64,000 nt of DNA, from positions 12,118,832 through 12,182,831 of the forward strand of contig JAPWDM010000005.1 of assembly GCA_035578155.1 (NCBI GenBank), given 5' to 3'. Both the position numbers and the translations under genes were made by a program. The notes below the pieces were generated by a model, which was not told the DNA's origin, searched no databases, and saw only the letters and a program-made list of their open reading frames with translations. Source of the DNA: Brachynemurus nebulosus (Eukaryota > Arthropoda > Insecta > Neuroptera > Myrmeleontidae). Below, in pieces: positions 36,101 to 45,209 of the stretch. Numbering within the stretch: the stretch's first letter is position 1; the number at the start of each line of letters is the position of its first letter.

Positions 36101-36489
36101 TTGGAAAGAACTGGTTTATCGCTAAGTTCCTCCAAACGCCAAAATTTGGCCATTGCCTCCGTTAATTCGGTGTGCGAATGTAAAGTAACGGAACTGCAAG
36201 TAGTTGAATTCTGTTTTAATGGAACGTTACCCGACACGATCCAACCAAATTGAGTTTGGTGTAATTTGGGTAAGCCTGATCCTAAATTAAAATGTCCGTT
36301 TTTCAAAATATCGAAGAAAAGTTCCGCTCCTACTAGCATTTCGATTTCATCTGGTTTGTAAAACAATGGGTCGGCTAGTTGAACGTTATTCGGAATAGGC
36401 CAATCTTGAGTATTAATATAAACATGTGGTAGAGGACACGTAATTTTGTCTAGAATTGCGAATTCTAGCTTACGTTTGAAATTATTCAC
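33115..36489 (-). CDS. pol: BEL/Pao pol: RT, RNase H and integrase core
   Basis: 1124 codons. Residues 1-65 hold the end of the aspartic-protease region (a Leu-Val-Gly-Ala-Glu-Leu-Phe motif). The reverse transcriptase follows, with Arg-Val-Val-Phe-Asn-Ala near 240 and catalytic Tyr-Met-Asp-Asp at about 361-364. RNase H has Phe-Ser-Asp-Ala-Ser near 550. The integrase has a His/His/Cys/Cys zinc site near 860-900 and a DDE triad at about D932, D998 and E1052 (in Val-Asp-Tyr, Ser-Asp-Asn and Trp-Glu-Ala contexts). The frame then runs off into about 15 non-homologous residues and stops, because a base seems missing in the GGG run at 33168-33170. The Met listed as start is internal to the polyprotein. 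Copying and integration of the element depend on this protein. Confidence 0.93.
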   Translation of the reverse strand: MNNFKRKLEFAILDKITCPLPHVYINTQDWPIPNNVQLADPLFYKPDEIEMLVGAELFFDILKNGHFNLGSGLPKLHQTQFGWIVSGNVPLKQNSTTCSSVTLHSHTELTEAMAKFWRLEELSDKPVLSNEEKQCERIFRETTTRNSHGRYQVELPLVSNYQHILGNSYQQALSQFYSLERRLAHNPQVHLEYQKFIDEYLALGHAVQLQTNEANLEQSVAYYMPHHAVIKPESVSTKLRVVFNASMPTTSGKSLNDVLLIGPTIQSDLFDIMLRFRTHLYVFTTDIVKMFRQIEVKSCHQPLQRILWRNKPSDLIQILQLVTVTYGTACAPYLAQKCLWQLAEDEGHKYPLASKVIKEDTYMDDVLSGTDSPQTLKLLQSELIELLKQGGFKLHKWHSNLPSLISEVESSQTNDTYSSQLSDLHISPVSDKQSSEEIQAIKALGLIWSPTKDQFSLSIPNVMSSESDTKRQVLSQISKIFDPLGLVTPVTIKAKLIMQRIWLIKSGWDECLPSDILTDWHKFKCHVHELKNIAIARSLFINKDTTSIQLHAFSDASSKAYGACVYLRVVYNFGTTTSNLICSKSRVAPLKTVSIPRLELCAAMLASKLTTRVYKALSTLKLDSVYLWTDSTIVLSWINSSSNKWSTFVAHRVSEIQELTAQFQWNHVSSGDNPADIISRGVDPSEIPILHHWWHGPAWLTECQTNWPKSTKLQSCEELPELRKVTCLTSTVSQWIQTFERFSNINRLIRTFAYVTRFTANCKSNNRICGLLSTEELDNSLQLILKLVQRETFSQEIDIMKQNLPLSSLRKSPLKQLNPFLDDKGLIRVGGRLKNANVPFEQKHPILLPSHHHVTDLIIRYEHIKLLHAGVQTLLANLRMKYWPINAKRNIKRVILQCVTCHRYKAPPLCQIMADLPEERVIPTRAFQCVGVDYAGPISIKLSSLRKSTIGKGYISVFVCLTTKAIHLELVSDLTTNAFLAALSRFVARRGTPSLIYSDNATNFRGAHNEMNRLYDLLRDDTHNQTISEYTSHKQIVWKFIPPNSPSWGGIWEAAVKSVKYHLTRIAGNSALTFEQLSTLLCKIESVLNSRPLCALSSDPNDYSYLTLRTFYLETICNNCRRKT

Positions 36490-36517
36490 TCGAGAAGATA
36501 CTTGTATAGAAACTGCT

Positions 36518-37915
36518 TTATTGAACGTTTTTGCGGTATCCGTTATGCCTGCAACGGTGGTAAGTCCTTAAGTTTAGTTTTCGTACTAGGGACTCTGTTA
36601 CAAAGTTAGATTGACTACCATTATCTAAGAGTACACGACACTCTACGTATTTTCCTTGATTGTTTGCTACCAAAACCCTTGCGGTACATAGGAGTACTTG
36701 TACAGGTTTCTTGTGTGATAGCAAAGCTATGTTATTTGGAGAATTTTCCAAAGTAGAATTAGAGTTAACTACGTTTTCCCCATTTGAAGGGTTAGTTTTA
36801 CTTTGTTCATAGTGAAGCAAAGTATTGTGTCGGCGGCCACACATACGGCAGCTTGACGCGCGACAGCTGTGCATTGTATGCGTATTGCGTAAACAATTGA
36901 AGCATAATTTGAGACTATTGACCGTGCGTCGACGTTGTTCAATTGTTTGTTTCAAGAAGGTTGGACACCCCTGAATAAAATGATCCTTTTGACAGATCAT
37001 GCATTTTTTGCTTGTATGTACGCTGACATGAGCAGCGGTTTTTTTGTTTGAATTTGAGTCCATTGATAACTCAAGCGCATTGCACCTATGTTCAAGAAAT
37101 GAAAAGTATTCATTTAGATTTGGAAGTTCGGAACTGACCCGTTGTAATTCCCAAGCTTTGCGTGTATGAATATCTACCTTTTGGTTTAAAATAAATATGA
37201 TAAGAATATCCCAATTGGAAACATCCAAACATTGTGACTTTAGGGCATTTAAATGTTGTTTAACTACCGTTACCAATTCGCGTAATTGAGCGACCGTATT
37301 TTTGTTTGAGGTTGTTAATTCTAAAATCGCTTTAATATGCGAGTTCACGATTAAATATTTATTGTCATACCGATCATTTAAAAGTTTCCACGCGGGTTCG
37401 TAGTTATCGTTTTCCACTTTTAGCGAATCGATAATTTGTCTAGGTTCGTTTTTTAGCGAGCTTTTTAAATAGCAAAGCTTTTGAACTGGTGAAAGTGTTG
37501 CATCATTGTGGACAAGAGATACAAATAAATCTTTGAAGGCATTCCAAGAATGATAATCACCTCCAAATTGTGGTATATTTAACGTAGGGAGTTTAACCGA
37601 TGCATTCGGACGCGTTTGCGTAATTGTTGATTGTTGCGAAAAATTCGAATTTGTAGTAGCCCGTATTTTTGACAAAGCAGTGTAATATTTAGGTTCAATT
37701 AAATCCCTATCCGCTGAATGTGTATCAAAATCAATTTGCTCAAGTTGCATTTGTACTTCGTCGTATCGATTAAAATAAATTTTTAATTGTTCTTCTCGAA
37801 CAATCAACTCGCTTAAATTGCCCGTTGAAATATGAAAATTATCGATAAAATTCGTCAGTCTAGTGATACCACCTTTGATGGATCTTCTGCTCCTTGTCAA
37901 GTCATCTAGATTCAT
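36518..37915 (-). CDS. gag: BEL/Pao gag with protease start
   Basis: 465 codons. An N-terminal coiled-coil-like region is followed by a DUF1759-type gag domain (about residues 108-260, with Leu-Pro-x-Phe/Ile-x-Gly-Asp and Trp-x-x-Phe-x-Asp-x-Phe patterns). Next come Cys-rich zinc knuckles (about 305-365) that would bind the genomic RNA. The beginning of the aspartic protease follows: Leu-Leu-Asp-Asn-Gly-Ser near 429-434, where Asn replaces the usual Ser/Thr of the active site. The last 20 or so residues are out of frame with the rest of the family. Pol lies in the +1 frame, which opens after an in-frame stop just upstream of the overlap. In most BEL/Pao elements gag and pol form one frame, so this is a probable indel or, less likely, a programmed +1 shift. 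Confidence 0.93.
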   Translation of the reverse strand: MNLDDLTRSRRSIKGGITRLTNFIDNFHISTGNLSELIVREEQLKIYFNRYDEVQMQLEQIDFDTHSADRDLIEPKYYTALSKIRATTNSNFSQQSTITQTRPNASVKLPTLNIPQFGGDYHSWNAFKDLFVSLVHNDATLSPVQKLCYLKSSLKNEPRQIIDSLKVENDNYEPAWKLLNDRYDNKYLIVNSHIKAILELTTSNKNTVAQLRELVTVVKQHLNALKSQCLDVSNWDILIIFILNQKVDIHTRKAWELQRVSSELPNLNEYFSFLEHRCNALELSMDSNSNKKTAAHVSVHTSKKCMICQKDHFIQGCPTFLKQTIEQRRRTVNSLKLCFNCLRNTHTMHSCRASSCRMCGRRHNTLLHYEQSKTNPSNGENVVNSNSTLENSPNNIALLSHKKPVQVLLCTARVLVANNQGKYVECRVLLDNGSQSNFVTESLVRKLNLRTYHRCRHNGYRKNVQ

Positions 37916-38780
37916 TTTGAATTGATTTATACTATTACCAAATTGTAGTAATAGTAGTTTGACTATTAAAATAGATAACTAAAATAATTGATGACAATGA
38001 ACAGCAGTCCGATTAATCAAATTTGAATGATATTGACTATGAATTTTACAACAAATATAGTATTTTGGTTGTTTATATGATCAATATTAAGCAAATCAAT
38101 GAATTTGAGCAATAAAACAATTAAATGTAAAATATGAATAATGATAAATTCCTTTTAAAATGTAAAAACAGTTACAAATACGAAAAAATATTGTTATGTT
38201 TAAATTATACAGATAAATATGTATGTACATACGCATACATTAGTTAAGAATAAAATAAATATGTAATCTAGTGTCCTTGTTTACAAATGCAATGTCTGTT
38301 AGAAAGAGAGAATGTTCAAAACACGACACTAAAAGCACTGAGCACATATAGCTAAACGCGGTATGTTGTATTGTCTATCTCTGTCCAAGGGCGCATGTAA
38401 CCCATGACGGTTGGTTAAACAGTTTTGATAATTGTGTGACGCAGCTTCGAATGTATGTTGTGTTGACTTGAACACGGTGAGCACAATATGTATGTAATAA
38501 TATGTATGTATACTTGGATATTTGAAATTTAAATATCGCGGTTCTACTTGTTGTAGAAATTTGAAACAGATAGAGAAATGGTAAAGTTGCTTACCGATTT
38601 CCGTTGAGTATTAGATACCTTGTTGGTAGTATTGTTGAGTTTTGTTGAATTCAACCACGTTGTTGAAATGCTGACCAATTGCTAGCGTGGCTAGTGGTCT
38701 CCAAAATTGATGAGATGAGTGACCGTTAACCGTTGTTGATGCAATTTGAGTTTGATGATGACCAATGGAATGTCGAACGA
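37916..38780 (-). other. BEL/Pao leader (5' UTR)
   Basis: About 865 bases between gag and the primer-site array, with no open frame. It probably holds packaging and dimerisation signals of the genomic RNA; none can be pinpointed. Confidence 0.6.
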
Positions 38781-38932
38781 TGAGAATGTTGCTTCCAAAG
38801 TCCAGTTGTTTGATTGATAATGCAGCTTGAACGGATCAAATGTTGAGAATCCGACGCGCAATGTCCAAATATTGAGAATTCGGCTCGAAGTCGACCAAAT
38901 TTATGAGAATCCGGCTCGAAGGACCAAATTTA
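38781..38932 (-). repeat. Tandem array of primer-site-like units
   Basis: Five consecutive units of 29-34 bases (38781-38814, 38815-38843, 38844-38872, 38873-38903 and 38904-38932) each begin TGA(G/T)AAT and end near (A/T)CCAAA or TCAAA on the plus strand. The unit nearest the LTR is the true PBS. The next keeps GGCTCGAAG and GACCAAATTTA, and units farther away are progressively less like it. Confidence 0.75.
38908..38926 (-). other. Primer-binding site for tRNA-Tyr
   Basis: On the element's strand, TGGTCCTTCGAGCCGGATT lies six bases inside the 5' LTR. It is complementary to the 3' end (CCGGCTCGAAGGA plus CCA) characteristic of insect tRNA-Tyr. This primes minus-strand synthesis. Confidence 0.85.
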
Positions 38933-39426
38933 TGTGGGGCGTTGGTTGAAAGTCGCTGGTTCTTGTTTTGTTGAAAATGGTTTCCACATAAAACGCACAA
39001 ATCTTCGATAGCTTCTAATTGTTTGTAATTAACGAAGGACCACCCCTTTGTGGGGAATAAAACACAAGATATTGATGAATAACTAAACACTGTAATTAGT
39101 TGCTTTATTCTTGAATTATAACAAAATAGAAAATGCTTCATAAATAAGTAACATAAGTAATGATTATGCACAAATAAGAATAACGGTTAAACAATAATAC
39201 AACATGTCTTGTTGGTTTGGTGGTCTTTGCTCATCTGACTATTTTGATAGGTTTGTAATAACATCACACCACGGGAACAACCCGGTCGTTTCGCGTGGCA
39301 TAGCAGACATAGCGCTTGGTGGCTAGCTGCGTGAAAGTGTATGTATAGGCAGGTGTTGGCACTCAGTGTACAGACAATTGAATTAGAGACAAATACATTT
39401 TTGATTGCAAATACCGAGCCCCAACA
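38933..39426 (-). repeat. BEL/Pao 5' LTR
   Basis: 494 bp, apparently identical to the LTR at 32180-32673. It should carry the promoter of the element on the minus strand. A candidate AATAAA is at plus-strand 39104-39109. Confidence 0.95.
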
Positions 39427-39431
39427 GTAGT
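39427..39431. repeat. Target-site duplication, right (GTAGT)
   Basis: Matches 32175-32179. Confidence 0.9.
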
Positions 39432-39544
39432 GTTTCACAAGCACTCGATAATATTTGAAATTGAAAAGTTGTAACTGCTTTTCGCATTATAGAGAGTACA
39501 TACACATAGATGATTGAATGTTGTCTGTACGCCTGTCGAACAAA

Positions 39545-39656
39545 GGATCGATGGTGTAATGGATAGCACACCTGGCTAGTTACCAGGAGATCCTGGGTTC
39601 GATTCCCGGCCGATCCGGATAATTTTTTCAATCACTTTGTGATTTTTAATTTACAT
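39545..39656 (+). repeat. tRNA-Thr(AGT)-derived SINE, copy 2, with intact tRNA-like head
   Basis: 39545-39617 folds as a 73-base tRNA. The acceptor stem is GGATCGA/CCGATCC with one mismatch, the D arm is GTGT...GCAC, and the anticodon stem CCTGG/CCAGG has loop CTAGTTA (anticodon AGT at 39578-39580). The T arm is CTGGG-TTCGATT-CCCGG. It is followed by the same AT-rich tail (to about 39656) as the fragment at 31975-32049, and diverged copies lie near 46620-46800. That marks it as a SINE with internal pol III promoter. A functional tRNA gene is less likely but not excluded. Confidence 0.75.
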
Positions 39657-39879
39657 CTTAACCGTAGATTACTACAATGGTTTTTGCAAGTTACTTACTA
39701 CACAGCATATTCAAAAAAAAAATTGAATTGTATCGATAACAAGCAACAGAAGGACAAGGTCACAACCAGTACCGAAAATGCATACAAGAAAACTTTGCAA
39801 AAACTCTCCGCAACCCCTTTTATATTCCAAAAATATAACAACGCATAGGTGTTTTTTCACCCTTTGTATAGTAGGTACT

Positions 39880-40372
39880 CTACGGTTAATGGAATTTCTC
39901 GGTAGTAGAGTAGTTATCATTAGTCTGGGAACCAAACTGCATAATTTCTAAAAATTCCATTGAAAACAATCGAATAATTCAGAAATTATGCAATATGTAT
40001 GTTTTCTAGTTCAGCCCCTACGAATTTCATCGCCATCAACAAAGTGTTACTTTGCGCGACCCACTTTGTCCAAGATTACATGTTTGGGTCAGCAAAGCAT
40101 AGCTTAAAGATCAAAGCTAGGGCACACGTCTGTTATTTTCTAGTTTTAAAGTGCAAGGATTGCAAAATAATATGGTATATCGAAAAAATTGCTACTATAA
40201 AAATTTTCGCACTTGGTGCGATCTGGCGCCACACAGACGGACAGACAGACACGAAATTGTTCAAGAAGCTTTAAAACGTAAAATATACATGGAAATTTTC
40301 ATTTTGGGGAGGAAAATACTTTTAAATTTCACAATGCTTCCCCGCTACTTTAGTAGTCATGGATGCGAAAAT
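39880..40372 (+). repeat. Family D dispersed repeat, copy 4
   Basis: Landmarks: AACCAAACTGCATAATTTCT, AAACAATCGAATAATTCAGA, CACACAGACGGACAGACAGA and CTACTTTAGTAGTC. A stretch of about 200 bases (39995-40200) lies between the usual TTATGC and ACTTGGTGCG parts and interrupts the family order, as an insertion would. Confidence 0.65.
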
Positions 40373-40569
40373 AACAAAGAAACAACGATGCAAAAAGATG
40401 TTTTATTTTCACCTATTTGAATGGAATTCAAATCGAAATGAATCGTACTATTCGATTCGAATTTCGAAATTGTACGAATAATTCCTAAAAAACACTTCAA
40501 AACATTTTCAAATTATTCGAAAATTTATCAACAAATTAATAATTTTCGAACAAATCAAGAAATTTAAAG

Positions 40570-40690
40570 TCGGCGCTCTCGTCGGGACGGGATTTTTTCT
40601 TTTTGTCCGGAGCGGCGTAAACGCTAGAGCGGGCCCTGCTCGTAGTCCTAGTACTGCGCGAGAGGCTATTTAAAAGAGGTGAAATTTAAA
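40570..40690. other. GC-rich patch ending in a TATA-like box
   Basis: TCGGCGCTCTCGTCGGGACG, CGGAGCGGCGTAAACGC and GAGCGGGCCC stand out from AT-rich surroundings and are followed by CTATTTAAAAGAGG. It may be a promoter or LTR relic. No transcript unit is evident downstream. Confidence 0.3.
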
Positions 40691-40699
40691 GGGTTTTTC

Positions 40700-41830
40700 C
40701 CTTTACAAGACTAATAGGAAGAACATTTTTGTGCTTTGGGCTCCCTATAGATAAAGGGGGCTTTTGAATAGGATTTGTATTTCCTTTATTAAAAATAGCT
40801 CTCGTGTAAAAATTGACCTTACCTCGATAATTTCAAAGCTACCTAATTTTACCTTACTTAAGCTATCTTCCCCTACACTAACAGTGTATATGAAAATGAT
40901 TACTCGAGCTCTTTACTATTTATGTTTTCCATAGCATTAAAGAGTATATATTATACAGTGAAAATTGCTAGGTGGTGTATGTAGTTATAATATGAGGAAT
41001 GGAAAAACTACAACTAGTTTCATTTATATATTAGTGCTAGTACTGTGCTATCAACCGGCAGAGGTCATCATCATCAATCATTCATTCATTCTATTGGACG
41101 AACAAACTAATATCATGACGTCAACATGTAGATATACAGCAGCATGACATGCTGTTCTTGGCACGACAGTATCGCTTACTACTCTACCCCTATTCACACG
41201 GATTTATATGTGTGTGTGTGTGTATTATTTGTGTTCTTTCTTTTGTTCCAGCATTAATTGCGATAATGATATTTTTCAGTGTCAATGAATAAAAATCGTA
41301 TATAACGTATTATATATTCGTTCAATTAAGACCAGTCTTTAGAAATTGTAACTATAGTGTGTGGCGCGCATTGCGTCAGATGTTATGCGAAAGTATTTTA
41401 ACAGTCTGAACAGAAAAATGGATTTGGTTACAGAAAAAGAAAAAAAATAGATTTTTATTAGAAAATTCGTACCTAACTTGAAACAAAAATTTTGCATTCC
41501 GTATTAAAATTATGGTTTTTGGAATTCTTACAAAAAAAGTGCACGTGATGACGTTATCGAATTAAATTTTTTCAGGTATGATAACATAGTTACAAAAATG
41601 ACTTGAATGAAATGAATTCGATCTTTTGGTGAAATTTGGTTAATTTACATGTGAAATTTGATGATTGAACCGGATTGAAATTGGTACCGGATTGCAATTC
41701 CTAATATGAACTAGTGCGTTATAAAAACTGAATGTAAAAATATGGAGTGGATCCGATATTTTCATCAGGGTTCGTGCGAATCCAGTTCGTAAAAACTGTA
41801 ACGGCTTGTTTCAAAAATAAATATTTTTCA
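40700..41830. other. AT-rich DNA, no gene seen
   Basis: A short (TG)n run occurs at about 41210-41222 and a fragment of the old family near 41500-41570. Nothing else was recognised. Confidence 0.45.
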
Positions 41831-41833
41831 ATA

Positions 41834-42714
41834 GGGTAAGTGCGGGAGAGATGCCGCAAGAGCCATAGTTCGTCCGTTGATTGATAGATAGCGCTATTAA
41901 TGGATTTTATGTTTAAAATAAGTTACTTATTTAAGCTGTACACATATGCTTATTCCATCAGTTTAGTAATTATCCAACTTTTTATTATTGAAAAGTAAGT
42001 TTTTTAACACAATATTTTATCAAGCATTTAATTCATTAGAATTTAATAATGTATATTTCATTGTTTTAATGAAAATGATTTTTGTTATTAATTTAGGTAT
42101 ATTTTAAAAGTACTGTATAAAATTTTAGGTTGGAATTCCACACTATGCATGTTATAGCAACATGCGGCATCTATCCCGACAAAAAGGAGAGATGCAGATG
42201 CAGAGAGATATTACATATTAAAAACATAGACTATGCCTTAATTATGAAATTTTTTTTGGACTGTAAATTATGCCACGTAAACATAAAAGATCCATTAATG
42301 GATCAGAAAGGGCTCTCATATTAGTAAAGATAACGAAAATAATAATGATTACCTGTGTATTGAATGTTTTGGAAAGTACTCAGAAACAGAAAAAAGTTGA
42401 CTGGTTAAGATGTAGAAGTGCCAAAAATGGTTACGTATGGCATGCATCATGTATGGAGAGGTGAATAAAACGCAAAATATTTTAATATAAACTAACGACA
42501 TCTCTCCCATAGGTGTGGGAGAGACGCCGCTTTGCATTCTCTGCAAAAATGTTAATTATGAATCCTTTGTGGCTCAAAATTTAAAATTATTTATACATAA
42601 TTTTAGAGAACAATGTTTACATTTACTGTGTACCAAATTTCAAATCAACTAAATGCATACTTTAAAAATTATCAAGAGTTTTCAAAATGTGCGGCATCTC
42701 TCCCGCATTCACCC
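41834..42714 (+). mobile_element. pogo-like TA element, internally deleted
   Basis: 881 bp with TIRs GGGTAAGTGCGGGAGAGATG(CCGC) and the inverse at the right (GCGGCATCTCTCCCGCATTC). TA is on both sides (41832-41833 and 42715-42716). Near 42400-42464 a plus-strand frame encodes Asp-Trp-Leu-Arg-Cys...Trp-His-Ala-Ser-Cys before a TGA, the C-terminal zinc-binding pattern common in pogo/Tigger-type transposases. Frames are shifted within it and no DDE core is present. An extra internal copy of the TIR motif lies at about 42498-42530. Confidence 0.7.
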
Positions 42715-42719
42715 TACTA

Positions 42720-43515
42720 TTCTAATAAATACGCTAATCTCTTGTGTCAAAATTATTCTTTAAAATGCAGGTTACGTCATGCATCATATAGGAAACCCAA
42801 GATTTCTCTCCAAATCGAATTTAATTTCTAAAAAATAAAATATTTTCTAAGAATCGTTAATTAGTCCAGAGTGCAGGGTAATTTCATCCTACTCTATAAT
42901 CATTCCTGTAAAGTAAATTACTGTTCTAAAATTTCTCGGATAATAACGATTTATTTATTTAATAATAATTAAGGTGTAAATGTAAATAAATCTCAATCCT
43001 CTTAATTGAGTGAATGCTTCCGTATATTAAAGTGAGATATAAACAAATCCTCATTTTCTACCTTTCATTAAATATACGTAACATAATTAAATATAAGAGG
43101 ATACAGGATAAATATATCGGCAAAGTCATTATTATGAGACAAGATAACAGCAATTTTATTCAGGATATGCTTATTTATATAATTTGACCAATGGTTAGTT
43201 AGTTAGTACATACAAAAATATCTTATCTATTGACTACATCAGCTACTAGTTTAGGTATATATACGTATTATAAGGGTTCCGAAGAAAATTCCAGTTCTGT
43301 TCATCTATCACAAGCCCATAATTTCTTCATCTTTGGGACTATAAACATCATATTTTCATTTTACATTGCGCTTGAATTATTTAACTGTATGGAGTCGTCC
43401 ATAAAATACGTACACAATAAAGAGAAAGGGAAGGAGAGACTGCTTAGGGGTACGATACGTGTCGCAATGGGAGGAAGAGGTTCAAACTGTTGTGGTACTC
43501 TGGTTCTTTCCTCGA
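42720..43515. other. AT-rich DNA, no gene seen
   Basis: 43396-43412 (GTCGTCCATAAAATACGT) resembles the tip of several insect DNA-element families, but the partner end was not found. Confidence 0.4.
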
Positions 43516-43519
43516 ACCG

Positions 43520-44095
43520 AAGAAAGTAGAATTTTTTCCAAAAACAACAATTTATTTAACAAATTCAATGTGAGATTGACAATATTTGTTAACAAGAGTA
43601 TTTTTTCTTCTTCTTCTTGTTTCCCCAATTCCACTTGGCTAACCATAACGTCCACTGGCTAACCACTCCGGTTTGTAACTAACTGATCCGCCTATCTATT
43701 GCCTCTGATTTCCACTACTGGCTCCAACACTTGATCTTCACGTAACACTCGATTTACAACTGATTACCACTGATTCGCAACTGATTGCTTCGGACTGGGT
43801 GAGCTGGCTTTTATACCCGATTGTGTGCTGACGTCCCGTTGTTGTGATGTAGTTGTTTTCTTCATCGAAGAACTTCTCGATGGTCTTGAATGTTCCACCA
43901 TAACATAAAGAAAAGAAAAAAGAATTACTAAAAAAAAAAAGTGTAGGCCGTCGTTGCCGGATTGAACCCGGGCCCTTGGCATCGGTGATCCGATCACATC
44001 ACTACTGCTCCATCGGACCGTGGTGATACTGGTGCTTGGTGTTGAAGCCTTGATACGCGTGTAGATACAACTGGTGTTGGGTACAGTGGGCAATG
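43520..44095 (-). mobile_element. LTR-like fragment with SINE insertion
   Basis: It shares with 7150-7615 the order TTTTCCAAAA, a minus-strand TATA box (GGGTATAAAAGCC, near 43807-43819), TGACGTC and GTTGGGTACAGTGGG. The region 43931-44030 is absent from the other copy and looks like a later SINE insertion. The ends are not defined. Confidence 0.35.
43931..44030 (-). ncRNA. tRNA-like pol III unit (SINE head) with T-run
   Basis: On the minus strand a B box GGTTCAATCC (plus 43959-43968) follows an A-box-like TGGAGCAGTAGTG, then a short 3' part and an 11 T run (plus-strand A run at 43930-43940) that would end pol III transcription. A standard cloverleaf cannot be drawn, because the anticodon arm is a 5 bp stem with a 4-base loop. 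A tRNA-derived SINE fits better than a tRNA gene. Confidence 0.5.
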
Positions 44096-44099
44096 TTGA

Positions 44100-45205
44100 T
44101 ACAGAAGAGTCCAAACAAAACAAACGTGACGTGACCTTCGAAACACCTATATTGGTTTTTATTTTAATAAAATTAGTGTAGTCAATTGCTAAAAAATAAC
44201 TATATTGTGAAAACTGTGACCTATTTTTTGTATATTATTAATAAAAACGATCATTCAGTCATCATTCAAGGCGAGAAGGGTCTAAATTTTTTGACGCAAA
44301 AGAAATGTGAAACGTATTTTAGGGATGGTCCCTACTGGAAAGTAGAAAAAGATTTTAAAAGGGCCTTCTTTATTTTTTCATTTGTAAGTTCCGTAGTCTT
44401 TAATCTGAAAAAATAGTTAACTGAAATTATTTCGGTCATGTTGTAAAATTTTCGAAAAAAACAAAAAGAAATTTAAATTAAGAAAAAATGTCGCCATTAA
44501 ATGAAATTTTCCATTGAGATATGTTTCAGTATTAGAGAATATTCCCCAAAATATTATAGGAAATGTTGGGAACTTCAGAAATAACTCTACGTATTCTATA
44601 GTGTGGGATATTGTTGAAAGATATTATTGTCGGGAACAAAATTATTACATAATTGATCCTTAATAACTACATTTACAAGTAACATTGTATACTTATGTAC
44701 GTCCCAAAAGCCGTGGAAAACTCTAACCATTGAGGAACTCTAACTTGACGGGTGTCTAGCACGCACGTAACGAATTTTTGTGTATATTATGTGTGCATTA
44801 CGTTAAGGTGAATAAATAGAGTAACAGAGTTGTGTATGAAGAAGAAACCGTTAGATATAATAGTGTAGCGAAATCCTTGAAATCTTAAGGACCATTTGAC
44901 TACTGATGGATGGATCTAGACGAATAACGTTCTACTCAAGTGGTTTGCATATAGCCAACCCGCAACTGTACAACAGGGAATAGAAGACGAAGAAAACGAA
45001 ATTCGTTATTTCTTATTTTATATTCTTCACATACTACCCATCATTATTTATCTTTATCATTCACGTTCATGAATTTATTTGTTTTCCTCCTTTTCAAACG
45101 AACAGTGGTGGTATCAGTATAAAATGCCGAAGACAAAGGCTAAATAAGTAATTATGAAAATACAAGAAGAAATAGATAATATGAAATATTCATTTGGCGG
45201 GGTGC
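44100..45205. other. AT-rich DNA, no gene seen
   Basis: A 76-codon frame (44186-44416) has no recognisable domain. Confidence 0.45.
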
Positions 45206-45209
45206 ACTG

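Larger units (their letters stand above)
32180..39426 (-). mobile_element. BEL/Pao LTR retrotransposon, full length
   Basis: 7247 bp, read on the minus strand. It is flanked by the 5 bp duplication GTAGT (32175-32179 and 39427-39431), the usual size for BEL/Pao. In element order: 5' LTR (38933-39426), tRNA-Tyr primer site, leader of about 1 kb, gag (37915-36518), pol (36489 to about 32792, with a frame break), polypurine tract, 3' LTR (32180-32673). The LTRs look identical by eye, so insertion is recent. Domain order (gag, protease, RT, RNase H, integrase) and the zinc-knuckle gag identify the superfamily. There is no env-like frame. Two single-base-scale frame breaks (gag/pol and in the integrase tail) make this copy defective unless they are assembly errors or programmed. 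Confidence 0.95.

Noticed and set aside
39383..39631. 82-codon minus frame with a tRNA-like stretch
   Set aside because: It is the reverse of the SINE head joined to LTR sequence; the peptide pattern is a translation of tRNA sequence.
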